From NCBI RefSeq assembly GCF_036492425.1, contig NZ_AP025293.1, positions 186,001-250,000 on the forward strand: a stretch of DNA of 64,000 nucleotides, written 5' to 3'. The notes under the pieces are model-generated. The model did no database searches, was not told where the DNA came from, and worked only from the letters and a program-made list of their open reading frames with translations. Below are positions 26,286 through 38,281 of the stretch, one piece after another; the stretch's first letter is position 1, and each line of letters starts with the position of its first letter. This stretch comes from Persicobacter psychrovividus. Lineage in GTDB: Bacteria; Bacteroidota; Bacteroidia; Cytophagales; Cyclobacteriaceae. Made by a program: the position numbers and the translations under genes.

Positions 26286-27394
26286 TTCACGCCTTCTCGT
26301 TCATCACGCAGCTGCTTTTTATACTGATTGGGTGTCATGCCTGTAATTTTTTTGAAATTGACATAAAAGACCGACTCTGTTTTAAATCCGCTATCAATGG
26401 CGACTCCAAAATTCTTCACTTCCTCATCAATGGATTCCTTGAAGATGCGCTGTGCTTCCTCGACCCTTTTTTGATTCAGCAATTCATTAAAAGTAACCCC
26501 CACCTGGTCGTTCAAATATTTGGAAAGCATATACTTTTGAATGCCCAGCTCTTCGGCCAGTTTCACTTCATTGAGCTCCGTATTGGTATGAATTTTATCA
26601 ACATTGAACAGTTTGTCAATTTTCCGTTGCAGGGAAGAACTCATGGCTACAGAAAGTGGGTTGCTCGCCTGTTTTATCGATAATTTCCCTGCCAGTATTT
26701 TCGGATATTTAATCACAAAAAATAGAGAAACAATGATGAGACTTGAATTAAAAATTATATAATTCAGGTTGAAAATTACACGAATATCATTGATCACCTC
26801 ATAGGACCAGTGTTCCATAATGACCAGCAAGAAAATAGCCTGCACAATTGCTGTATAGAGGATCACGCCTACAAAATAGTGTAAAATTTTTGGCCAGTCC
26901 AGCTGCTGCTGTTGCTTCTCGGGAATGGCTTGCTTCACCTCCTTGATTAAATAGGAAAGTTGGGTAAAAATATAGCCTTTCCAGAATACCAGCGCAATTA
27001 ACACGACGCTGTGAAAGGTCGATCGGATATAATTATTGAAAGTAAAATGCTCAAAGGAAAGGACATAGGCGACTGCCGATGCCAGGAAAATCGCCGCAGG
27101 GGCAAAATACAGGTAATCTTTGTCTTTGGGGCTGTTTTTACCGAGGTAAGACTTGACATACAGGAAAATCAGTGCGGGCAGGGCAAAGTCAAAAAGGTCG
27201 GGCAAAGCGATAAAGCGCGACATGGTGAATTTGGCTTCCGTAAACCGAAATAAATATTGATGATAAATATTAATGGCTGAAACAAAAAAAGTGGCGGCAA
27301 GTGTCCAGTTGAGTTTCGACTTCTTGATGAAGAGCACCAAAAGGCCGGTGATTAAACTCTGAACCGAAGACCAGATAAAAAATATAGTCGTCAT
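26279..27394 (-). CDS. Membrane-bound AraC-family transcriptional regulator
   Basis: A 371-residue protein with seven or so transmembrane helices in the first 240 residues (IFFIWSSVQSLITGLLVLFI through FNSSLIIVSLFFVIKY) and a C-terminal AraC-type double helix-turn-helix (about 265-365: KYMLSKYLNDQVGVTFNEL, then GFKTESVFYVNFKKITGMTP). This 7TM-AraC architecture is frequent in Bacteroidota. It probably senses a signal at the membrane and binds DNA directly. It lies downstream of the second SusCD locus on the same strand, behind hairpins, so regulating that locus is plausible but unproven. Confidence 0.85.
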   Translation of the reverse strand: MTTIFFIWSSVQSLITGLLVLFIKKSKLNWTLAATFFVSAINIYHQYLFRFTEAKFTMSRFIALPDLFDFALPALIFLYVKSYLGKNSPKDKDYLYFAPAAIFLASAVAYVLSFEHFTFNNYIRSTFHSVVLIALVFWKGYIFTQLSYLIKEVKQAIPEKQQQQLDWPKILHYFVGVILYTAIVQAIFLLVIMEHWSYEVINDIRVIFNLNYIIFNSSLIIVSLFFVIKYPKILAGKLSIKQASNPLSVAMSSSLQRKIDKLFNVDKIHTNTELNEVKLAEELGIQKYMLSKYLNDQVGVTFNELLNQKRVEEAQRIFKESIDEEVKNFGVAIDSGFKTESVFYVNFKKITGMTPNQYKKQLRDEREGVKA

Positions 27395-27521
27395 TTAGTT
27401 GATAATAGGATTGATTATGTCTATTGAAAAAGTTAACCTAAAATACAAAATATTTATCGATAGCCTAAAAATACAGATAAACATCGGATAAAAAATGCGC
27501 TTTTTTTGCCTATAAACAGTA

Positions 27522-27545
27522 AAAGGTGAGCCGAAACTCACCTTT
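27522..27545 (-). terminator. Terminator-like hairpin after the second SusCD locus
   Basis: AAAGGTGAG (27522-27530) and CTCACCTTT (27537-27545) form a perfect 9-bp stem with a 6-nt loop. On the minus strand it ends CCTTTTACTG, a short U tract. It lies between the IPT/T9SS gene and the AraC-type gene. Confidence 0.6.
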
Positions 27546-27645
27546 ACCATTGAACAGTGTCTCAAATAACCCTATTGATTTAACAGCACAAAAAGGGGGA
27601 ATCTATCAAATTGCAAGGCAGCCCTCACAAATTCAGTAACAAAGT

Positions 27646-27712
27646 GCGTGTTTAAAAGATAGCCCCCTAACGAACCTGCATTGGCCACAGGATTGGCTTG
27701 TTTTAAACACGC
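27646..27712 (-). other. Long inverted repeat in the 3' region of the second SusCD operon
   Basis: GCGTGTTTAAAA at 27646-27657 is perfectly complementary to TTTTAAACACGC at 27701-27712. Inside, AGCC/GGCT and CCTG/CAGG can extend the fold to a long interrupted hairpin. It starts about 20 nt past the stop codon of the IPT/T9SS gene and may protect the 3' end of the mRNA. Confidence 0.5.
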
Positions 27713-27732
27713 CCTAAATGATTGTCAGCAAT

Positions 27733-29787
27733 TTATTTTACAATAATGACTTTTTTCGCACTTACCCCATTTCGGTCAGCAATACGCACAAAATAAACGC
27801 CTGTGGTGCAATTGGCTGTCGAAAGGCGAACCGTTGAGGCTGAAGACACCACCTGCTTGAAGCGAACCAATCGACCTGCTGAATTGTACAACGCCACAGC
27901 AGCATTGGTAAAATCAGTGGTCTCGCTGTTGATCACCAACTGGTCTGCCTGCTGATAAATCAACAAATCTTTCGCGATTCCTTCAAGGGCATCAAGAGGT
28001 GTTTTAAGAACAATACGAACCTCGGCAGTGCGCCCTTGTCCATAAACAGCCCCTTCACCATCACGGTTCGTCAGTGTCATGATCAGCGTTTCTTCCTCCT
28101 CGTAATCATCATCATCATTCAGAATTTTCAGCATTGCCATCTCCGACATTGTTTCACCCCCTGCGAGTGTCAGCATTGATTTGCTCAGCGAATAGTCCGC
28201 ATCATTAATATTTTCCCCGCTCACTTCAATGTCTACAGAAGTTGCTGATTCTGCTGCCGCATTGGCTTGCAGGTAAACATCAATTTCGGTTTCCTCAAGT
28301 TCATTACCTTCTTCCGCACTCAATTCGAGGCCGAACAATGGAAAGTCCTCATCCACCATGAAAGTCAAATCTGATACCGCTACAGAATCCGTATTGGCTG
28401 TCGCGATGGAAATTGGGCCGTCAGTTACGCCTTCAGGTACCAGCACCTCCAAAGTATCTTCTTTTACCTCCATAAAATTCGTAGCCTCCACACCATTGAA
28501 TTTCACCGCTGTGGCATTGTGCAGGTTGCTACCATAAATGTAAATATAAGACAAGGCAGGCGCCACCACTGGCGACAAACCAAGCACGCCAGGATCTGCG
28601 CTCATCGCTTTCAGCGGTGTGGCAGCATACACATTTCCGCCCTGTGAACGGATAACCTCGATACGGCCAAGACCTTCCTGATTCTTCACGCCCTCATTGA
28701 TTAACTCCGCCCCTTTAGGTACCGTAAGGGTGATAAACTTATTATTTTCCGCTACTGAATATTCTGTAACATCTACCTCACCAATTTTCACCCCAGTGAC
28801 ATTATCGAGGCGGGAACCGTAAACAGTTACCTGCTTTCCGACCACCTGCGCTTCCGGCTCAAAATGCGAAATGTTCGCAGAACCTTCCGGGTAACCCGTA
28901 ATATTGATATCATCCAATAAAGCTGGGCGCCCTGACGCACGCGCAGTAAACTCAAATTTAATACTCAGGTTATCCGTTGCAGGCAGTGGGTTTGCATTTC
29001 TCCACTGTTTCACTTTTTTGAAAACAGCCGCAACTCCAGCAATCCCACCAATATTTACCCAATCACCATCTCCATCTTTGTAAGAAACCGTAAAGCCAGC
29101 TGCCCCAATCTGGGCGCCACCACTGTGGCCTGTTAAAGAGTAAGTCAGACGGATATTTTCCAGCCCTTCAGTATTAATGCCCGAAAGCACAAACTCGCCA
29201 GATTCGCCCCCCTGCATATTAAACTGCACACATTGTTGCCCAGAGAAACCGCCATACTCCCCCACTTGCGCGGCAGGGGTAAAACCTACCTGTACCGCAC
29301 CACTTCCCGTGGCTGTCAGGGTGCCATTATTGGCAAAGATAAAGTTTCCGTCAATCGGCTCACCGTTAGGTGTATTTCCTAAAATTGGGTGGACGAATGG
29401 CTCATAAAAAACCAGCACCTCCGCAGGAGAAACACGGTCGACCACATAGAGCTTCCCTTTATTACCTTCATCAATTTCTGAATAATCGCCATCGTTAAAC
29501 TGCACCATCAGCTTTCCGCCGCCAGGGGTGAAAGTTTCGGGCACCTCGAAGGTAACTTCCGTAGCCGATTGTGCGGTAATGGTGAGCGCAACATCGTTCA
29601 GCTTCAGACCGGTCAACTGGTCCAGGTCGGCACCCATCAGGTTACCTGTTGCCCCAGGCAATAGCGCCGGGGTCATCTCTGTGATCGTTTGCGCTTTAGC
29701 CTGTGGCAAGTTTGCAAAAGTGGCCACCCAAAGGAAAGCCAACATCCATAGGCACAGGCCTTTTGGTTTAAGTGTATTATTTGTCAT
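27733..29787 (-). CDS. IPT/TIG-domain surface protein with T9SS sorting domain
   Basis: The frame is open from 30147, but the upstream part overlaps susD in another frame. The ATG at 29787 begins a proper signal peptide (MTNNTLKPKGLCLWMLAFLW...), giving 684 residues. Domains: IPT/TIG (about 35-100), a beta-sandwich module (about 105-290) ending PALLDDINITGYPEG, two further IPT-like domains (ISHFEPEAQVVGKQVTVYGS and LGLSPVVAPALSYIYIYGSNL), a Calx-beta-like domain (VDIEVSGENINDADYSLSKS), and a C-terminal T9SS type A domain ending SAKKVIIVK. It takes the SusE position in the second SusCD operon, so it is probably a surface glycan-binding protein. Its use of T9SS rather than a lipobox is unusual for that slot. 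Confidence 0.8.
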   Translation of the reverse strand: MTNNTLKPKGLCLWMLAFLWVATFANLPQAKAQTITEMTPALLPGATGNLMGADLDQLTGLKLNDVALTITAQSATEVTFEVPETFTPGGGKLMVQFNDGDYSEIDEGNKGKLYVVDRVSPAEVLVFYEPFVHPILGNTPNGEPIDGNFIFANNGTLTATGSGAVQVGFTPAAQVGEYGGFSGQQCVQFNMQGGESGEFVLSGINTEGLENIRLTYSLTGHSGGAQIGAAGFTVSYKDGDGDWVNIGGIAGVAAVFKKVKQWRNANPLPATDNLSIKFEFTARASGRPALLDDINITGYPEGSANISHFEPEAQVVGKQVTVYGSRLDNVTGVKIGEVDVTEYSVAENNKFITLTVPKGAELINEGVKNQEGLGRIEVIRSQGGNVYAATPLKAMSADPGVLGLSPVVAPALSYIYIYGSNLHNATAVKFNGVEATNFMEVKEDTLEVLVPEGVTDGPISIATANTDSVAVSDLTFMVDEDFPLFGLELSAEEGNELEETEIDVYLQANAAAESATSVDIEVSGENINDADYSLSKSMLTLAGGETMSEMAMLKILNDDDDYEEEETLIMTLTNRDGEGAVYGQGRTAEVRIVLKTPLDALEGIAKDLLIYQQADQLVINSETTDFTNAAVALYNSAGRLVRFKQVVSSASTVRLSTANCTTGVYFVRIADRNGVSAKKVIIVK

Positions 29788-29917
29788 AGTAAAAAAAATT
29801 AAAAAGTATCGGTTTATTTCGTTATTGGTTGTGCAGTAAAATGGCCGCTCAAAAGCCGAAGGTGGCTGGCGGGGCGTTCCCTTTTGGATTGACCACCACT
29901 CGCCAGGCACCCTGTTG

Positions 29918-31471
29918 TTAAGGGTTTTGATCTGCCTCAGAAAGGTCAGGATTACGGTTGATTTCATTGACCGGCAGGCGGAAAAGCGTTTGAGGGCTAT
30001 CCCAGCGGATATCAGCCTGATCAGTTCTTGAAAACGGTGCATATACACTCTCAGGGTAAATATCAGACACGGTAGCATTGTAGGCGCCCATTCGTTTCCA
30101 ATGGAAAAAACGTTCTCCTTCACCCACCAGCTCCAACATGCGTTCACGGATCACCAACTCCAATACCTCTGCTGGATTTGGCGCACCCGCAACAGTTTGC
30201 GCCCCTCTTAATGACCGCAAAAGGTTGAGGTCTTTTAGTGCTGCGGAGCTCCCCCCACGGACCGCCAACAGCTCTGCGCGCATCAGCAACAGTTCCGCAA
30301 GCCTGATGGTTGGCCAGTTGGTGTTGATGCCGGTGGTCAGGGAAAATTTCTGATAAATGAAGGTCGTATCGGTCGCTACGCCTGCCTCATTTTCCACCAC
30401 CACTTCTTTAATAAAATTGCGAAGGCGCAGGGTATCGCTGTTCAGGAAATCCCCTTTATCATCGAGGTACATTTCCGAAAAAGAATCCTTCAGGTAAATG
30501 GACGATTGCACACCGTTGGCCATCAGTTTGATTCTTTCCATGAGGGTGAAAGGCTCAGAAATCGCATAATTCGCGACATACGTCCGTAATTCACTGCCTG
30601 CTGCCAGGCTTTCGGAGCGGAACAGGTCAAGCACCCCGTCGCCGGTGGCCATTTTCAAGCCCGCCGGCGCCCATGCCGGAAATTCCGGAGCGGTATTGGG
30701 CTTTCCGATCAGGGAAGAAACTACCTCAAGGGCCTCATCGATGTCGTTCATTTGCAGAAGCACGCGTGCTTTGAGCGAAACGGCGTCAAATTTATTGGCC
30801 CGAAACTGATAGGCAGGAAAAGTGCCGTGGTCATTGCTGGAGAAATTTTCAGGCAAAGAGGCTATTGCAAGCTCCAAATCCTCGAGGACCAGCGCATAAC
30901 CTTCCGCAACGGAGCTTCGGCCACCCGTGGAAAAATCCTCGGCGGGCGTTGTCCGCAGAATAATTCCGGCATCGGTGTTGGCTGTCGAAGCGGTATATTG
31001 CTTGGCATAATAGCGCAACAACAGAAAATGATTGTAGGCCCTTAAAAATGCCGCCTCACCACGCATTCGGGCACGCTGGCTTTCAAAGATATTATCAATT
31101 TGGTTGTCGGCATCTGTAATGGCCAGAATATGGTTGGCCTGATTAATGGACTTGTAGGCATCTTCCCACATGTTATCATTCTTGAAATCAAGGCGTGAAT
31201 AATCATATTTCGCACGATAAGCCCCCACGAAATCCCCTTCGAGGTTCGCTTCGGTAATATCACAGATCACATTGGCATCGGCAAGGTGTTCTTTCACCAC
31301 GGCCTGCGACCAGAACCGGTAACCCTCCGAAAGTACCAGTTCAAGGTTATAAGTGCTGCTGCCAATTTCATCCCCAGGAAAATCCTCTGAGGAGTAAAAC
31401 TCATCGAACTTCACGCAGCTACTGACCGTCAGCAGCAGGCAAAAAAGAATGGATATATTAAAAATTTTCAT
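29918..31471 (-). CDS. SusD/RagB-like outer-membrane lipoprotein (second locus)
   Basis: A 517-residue protein from the ATG at 31471 (a TTG at 31480 would add three residues). Lipobox VSSC, followed by VKFDEFYSSEDFP. It has the SusD hallmarks WEDAYKSINQANHIL, RGEAAFLRAYNHFLLLRYYA and RLAELLLMRAELLA, and ends at RLPVNEINRNPDLSEADQNP. It pairs with the SusC encoded 13 nt upstream. The substrate cannot be told, because no glycosidase is linked. Confidence 0.9.
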   Translation of the reverse strand: MKIFNISILFCLLLTVSSCVKFDEFYSSEDFPGDEIGSSTYNLELVLSEGYRFWSQAVVKEHLADANVICDITEANLEGDFVGAYRAKYDYSRLDFKNDNMWEDAYKSINQANHILAITDADNQIDNIFESQRARMRGEAAFLRAYNHFLLLRYYAKQYTASTANTDAGIILRTTPAEDFSTGGRSSVAEGYALVLEDLELAIASLPENFSSNDHGTFPAYQFRANKFDAVSLKARVLLQMNDIDEALEVVSSLIGKPNTAPEFPAWAPAGLKMATGDGVLDLFRSESLAAGSELRTYVANYAISEPFTLMERIKLMANGVQSSIYLKDSFSEMYLDDKGDFLNSDTLRLRNFIKEVVVENEAGVATDTTFIYQKFSLTTGINTNWPTIRLAELLLMRAELLAVRGGSSAALKDLNLLRSLRGAQTVAGAPNPAEVLELVIRERMLELVGEGERFFHWKRMGAYNATVSDIYPESVYAPFSRTDQADIRWDSPQTLFRLPVNEINRNPDLSEADQNP

Positions 31472-31484
31472 GATCGTCAAAAAA

Positions 31485-34400
31485 TTAGAACTTAAGATTT
31501 ACCCCGAGTTTGAGCGACATCGCCTGTGGCGGATTGCCACGAATAACCCCCGGGGCGATATTTCCTGCCATATAGCTGAAGTTGGCTTTAGAGTTCACCG
31601 ACTCCGGATCCCAGCCCGGGTATTTGGTGATGGTCCATAGGTTGGAACCACTGGCAAACACCCTGATTTCCTTCATTTTTATGCGGCTGGTAAGTGCTTT
31701 CGGCAAAGTATAGCCGAGGGTCACATTTTGCAGCCTGATAAACGAACCGTCGTAGAGAAACCTGGTGGATCGGCTTCCGAGGTCCGGCGTTCCTACGGCA
31801 AAAGGGTGGTCGTAAATAACCCGAGGCACATCAGTCTGATCGCCGGGCTGTTGCCATCGCTGATCATAAACAAACTGCGGCACATTGGTTACCCGGTTGC
31901 CGGTGGCCATATAGGAAGTGCGCATAATTTCTTCATCAAACAGCCAATTGCCATAATTGATATAGAAGTTAAAAGACAGGCTCAGTCCTTTATAGCTGAC
32001 ACTGTTATTAAAGGCCCCCGTGAAAGTCGGCAAGCCTGTTTTTCCGTCGATATCCTGCACGAGTCCTTCCATTTCTTTTTTCGAAGGGCGGGCAGGGTCC
32101 TCGAATTGGAAAGGTGCGCCAGTGGCAGGGTCCTCAAAAAGTTCATTGCCCGTTTCAGGATCCACCCCCAGCCATTTTACCATGCGGTAAGAAGCCACGC
32201 TTCCACCGATGCTCGGCAGGGCAACGCCTCCCTCCTGCGCCAGAATGTTAGGATCAACACTCAGCTCCACCACCTCATTTTTCAGGAAGGCACCATTCAG
32301 CCCGACATTCCAGCTCCAGTCGGTATTTTGCAATACCAGCGCATTGAGTGAAAATTCCAGCCCAGAATTTCTAAGTTTTCCGCTATTGGTAATGTAGTTT
32401 CCTCCACCGGCGGTTGGTGGCAAACTCAGGTTCGCCAACAGGTCGGAATTGGTCCGGCTGTAATAGGCGATATCCCCTTTCAGCACGCCTTCGAACAGTT
32501 CGAAATCCATTCCAAGATCAAAGGCATAGGCTTTTTCCCAGCCGATATTATCGGTAGAACCTTTCAGCCTTAATGGCGACAGGCCTTGCGATCCGGCATA
32601 AGAATAATTGATGAACTGCCAGCTGTAGAAAGCGGCATTTTGTTCAATTTCAGCATTACCGGAAATTCCATAAGAAGAGCGCAGCTTCAGGTAATTGACC
32701 ACCTTATTGTTGGCCATAAAAGCCTCTTCGGAAATGTTCCAGCCCACCGACGCAGAAGGGAATGTCCCCCATCGGTTTTGTGCACCGAAACGGCTCGATC
32801 CATCGGTACGGACGCTCATTCCGAACAAATAGCGGTTGTCGTAACCATACTTAAACCGTGCAAACCCAGAATAAAATACCGCTCCCTGAGCACGCTCGCG
32901 CCACTCCACAATTTCATTGGCACTGCCGACATTCTTCAGGGAGTTGGTCTGCGGAAAGCCCACCCCTTTATTACTCAGGAATCGCTGATTTTCAAGGTAG
33001 GATTCCGTCCCGACGGTAGTGGCAAATTCATGCTTGCCCAGCTCTTTATTGTATTCCACAAAGGCATTCATGTTGGTATAGAAGCGCGCCTGCTTAATGG
33101 CATCGGCATAGCCATAATTATCCTGCGTTCGGCCAACCTGCGCTTTGGTGGTAATCAGTGGCGAAAACCAAACCTCGCGCTCATACCCGGTGTAGTTAAG
33201 GCTGAGGTTGGCTTCTGCCCTGAAATTGGAGTTAATATCAAAGATCAATTGCCCGGAATTAATGGCCGTAAAGTTATTCGACTTATGGTAAAAATACTCC
33301 TCGTCGAGGGTGGTCGCTACATTGAACAAGGCCGTCGGCTTGAAGAATGTGCCGTCGGGATTGTGTGTGGGCAGTTGTGGCAAGCCATTCCTGATAAAAT
33401 TAAAGCCCGTCGGGTTGCTGTAACTGGTAAAAGCATTCCCGTGGCCCCGGATATTCAGAAAGTAGCTGTTCGTAGGGTATTGGGTGTTTTTAACGTTGGA
33501 AATCTTGGTATTGAGGTTGAACTTCATTCGCTCACTGATTTTCATTCCCACATTGGCACTGAACGCCAGGCGGTCGTTGTCATTTTGCTGAAGAATTCCC
33601 TCATTCATGTCATAACTACCATTGAGGCGGTAAACAAAACCATCCGTACCTCCAGAAACCGCCAAAGAAGCTGTTCTCATACGTGCCTGTCGCAGCACCA
33701 TGTCATATTTATCGATATCGGTATTTCGTGCTTCCGCTTCAGTGTACCAACTATTCGGGTCGGTATAAGGCAACACCCGCTTATTGGCTGGCACGTTGGA
33801 GTTCTCCCATGCTTCTTCAGTATAATTAATCCAGTCTGTGGCATTGAGGTGCTGCATGCGGTGTGTCGGCCGCTTCACCCCCTCGGAATAGTTCAGCGTC
33901 CAGCTCGCTTTGCCTTTTTTCCCTGATTTGGTTTTTATCAAAATTACCCCATTTGCCCCACGGGAACCATAAATGGCTGTAGCTTCGGCATCTTTTAGCA
34001 CTGTCAGGCTCTCAATATCATCTGGGTTAATATTGGTCATCGGGTTGTAGGCCGTACCAAAATTTCCCGTACCATCAGTAGGGTAGGAAGTAAACGGCAG
34101 CCCGTCGATCACATATAACGGATTGGAACTACTACTGAGCGAGCCCGTTCCCCGCACACGGATATTAACAGCGCCCCCTACTGCACCACTCGATCCAGTA
34201 ACATTCACCCCTGCGGCCATTCCCTGCAATCCTTCCTGAAAACTGGTATTGATTTTATCCCCAAGGTTTTGAGGTTTGATCGTATTGTAATTTCCCGTTG
34301 CCAGCTTTTTACAGGCGGTTCCGTAACCTACCACAACCACTTCTTCAAGCGATTGCACATCCTCCTTCAACCCCACATTAATCGACCGCTGCGAGTCCAC

Positions 34401-34673
34401 TTTCACGGTTTCCGCAAGAAAACCCATGAAAGAGAATTCAAGCGAAGCCTCGCTACTGCTGACCTCAAGCTGATAACGGCCATCGAAACTGCTCACTACC
34501 CCATTGTTGGTTCCTTTCTCCAGGATCATCGCCCCAGGTAGGGGTTCCCCATCGGTTTTGGAGGTGACCACCCCAGTGATGGTCAGCGACTGTCCGAAAA
34601 GTCCTGCCGAAGGCAGTATTCCAAAAAAGACTATCGCAAAAAATAGATTGAGTCGGTTAAAAATTCTGTTCAT
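31485..34673 (-). CDS. SusC/RagA-like TonB-dependent transporter (second locus)
   Basis: A 1062-residue protein: signal peptide (ending LFGQS), carboxypeptidase-D regulatory-like domain (GVVTSKTDGEPLPGAMILEK), linker EVVVVGYGTACKK, plug (GLQGMAAGVNVTGSSGA, RGTGSLSSSSNPLYVIDGLP) and a barrel ending SLKLGVNLKF. It forms a pair with the SusD-like gene downstream. It differs strongly from the first SusC in the plug and barrel, so it likely carries another substrate. It begins the operon SusC-SusD-IPT/T9SS. Confidence 0.92.
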   Translation of the reverse strand: MNRIFNRLNLFFAIVFFGILPSAGLFGQSLTITGVVTSKTDGEPLPGAMILEKGTNNGVVSSFDGRYQLEVSSSEASLEFSFMGFLAETVKVDSQRSINVGLKEDVQSLEEVVVVGYGTACKKLATGNYNTIKPQNLGDKINTSFQEGLQGMAAGVNVTGSSGAVGGAVNIRVRGTGSLSSSSNPLYVIDGLPFTSYPTDGTGNFGTAYNPMTNINPDDIESLTVLKDAEATAIYGSRGANGVILIKTKSGKKGKASWTLNYSEGVKRPTHRMQHLNATDWINYTEEAWENSNVPANKRVLPYTDPNSWYTEAEARNTDIDKYDMVLRQARMRTASLAVSGGTDGFVYRLNGSYDMNEGILQQNDNDRLAFSANVGMKISERMKFNLNTKISNVKNTQYPTNSYFLNIRGHGNAFTSYSNPTGFNFIRNGLPQLPTHNPDGTFFKPTALFNVATTLDEEYFYHKSNNFTAINSGQLIFDINSNFRAEANLSLNYTGYEREVWFSPLITTKAQVGRTQDNYGYADAIKQARFYTNMNAFVEYNKELGKHEFATTVGTESYLENQRFLSNKGVGFPQTNSLKNVGSANEIVEWRERAQGAVFYSGFARFKYGYDNRYLFGMSVRTDGSSRFGAQNRWGTFPSASVGWNISEEAFMANNKVVNYLKLRSSYGISGNAEIEQNAAFYSWQFINYSYAGSQGLSPLRLKGSTDNIGWEKAYAFDLGMDFELFEGVLKGDIAYYSRTNSDLLANLSLPPTAGGGNYITNSGKLRNSGLEFSLNALVLQNTDWSWNVGLNGAFLKNEVVELSVDPNILAQEGGVALPSIGGSVASYRMVKWLGVDPETGNELFEDPATGAPFQFEDPARPSKKEMEGLVQDIDGKTGLPTFTGAFNNSVSYKGLSLSFNFYINYGNWLFDEEIMRTSYMATGNRVTNVPQFVYDQRWQQPGDQTDVPRVIYDHPFAVGTPDLGSRSTRFLYDGSFIRLQNVTLGYTLPKALTSRIKMKEIRVFASGSNLWTITKYPGWDPESVNSKANFSYMAGNIAPGVIRGNPPQAMSLKLGVNLKF

Positions 34674-37816
<3,143 letters not shown>

Positions 37817-37839
37817 ACTGCTCCTGTGCTAAAATACTG

Positions 37840-37872
37840 AAAAGCCCACTGCAAAAGTAGTGGGCTTTTTTA
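37840..37872 (+). terminator. Rho-independent terminator of katG
   Basis: AAAGCCCACT (37841-37850) pairs with AGTGGGCTTT (37859-37868) across an 8-nt loop, followed by further T. It lies about 25 nt past the katG stop. Confidence 0.92.
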
Positions 37873-38225
37873 TCGCCAAATTCTGCAATGACCTCTACGA
37901 GTTTTAACCTGAGTGCTATTATGAGCTGTCCTGAATATGCCCGAATTAATGAAATTTTTGAGTAGTCTGGATACCCATAGGTGGGGCCACAAAGTCATTA
38001 AGTGAGGCGCTTTGAGGAAACTTGGGTCTGAATTTGAAATGCTTGTAAAGGCATAATATATTATGTCTCACGTGACTATTTAAATAACCCTAAAGGAAAT
38101 CAGCATTGGGTTAGACGTACAGGATTACATCTCTACAAAAAATAAAGCGACCGTAAAAATATCCTAAAATATTATCCTTGATAATCCCTCAGGATGACAC
38201 AAAATCACATCTGAAATTTATGGCA
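37873..38225. other. Intergenic stretch with nothing recognised
   Basis: About 350 bp between two convergent terminators. I see no gene, repeat or RNA structure of note. Confidence 0.5.
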
Positions 38226-38262
38226 AATAAAAAAACCACAGCCGAAAGACTGTGGTTAAAAA
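38226..38262 (-). terminator. Terminator of the 920-residue T9SS protein gene
   Basis: AACCACA (38234-38240) and TGTGGTT (38251-38257) form the stem with loop GCCGAAAGAC. On the minus strand it ends in a run of seven T. It lies about 25 nt past the stop codon. Confidence 0.9.
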
Positions 38263-38281
38263 ATTTAAAAGAAAATAAGGT

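Noticed and set aside
32586-33926. 446-codon frame on the plus strand
   Set aside because: Exactly antisense to the second susC; composition shadow.
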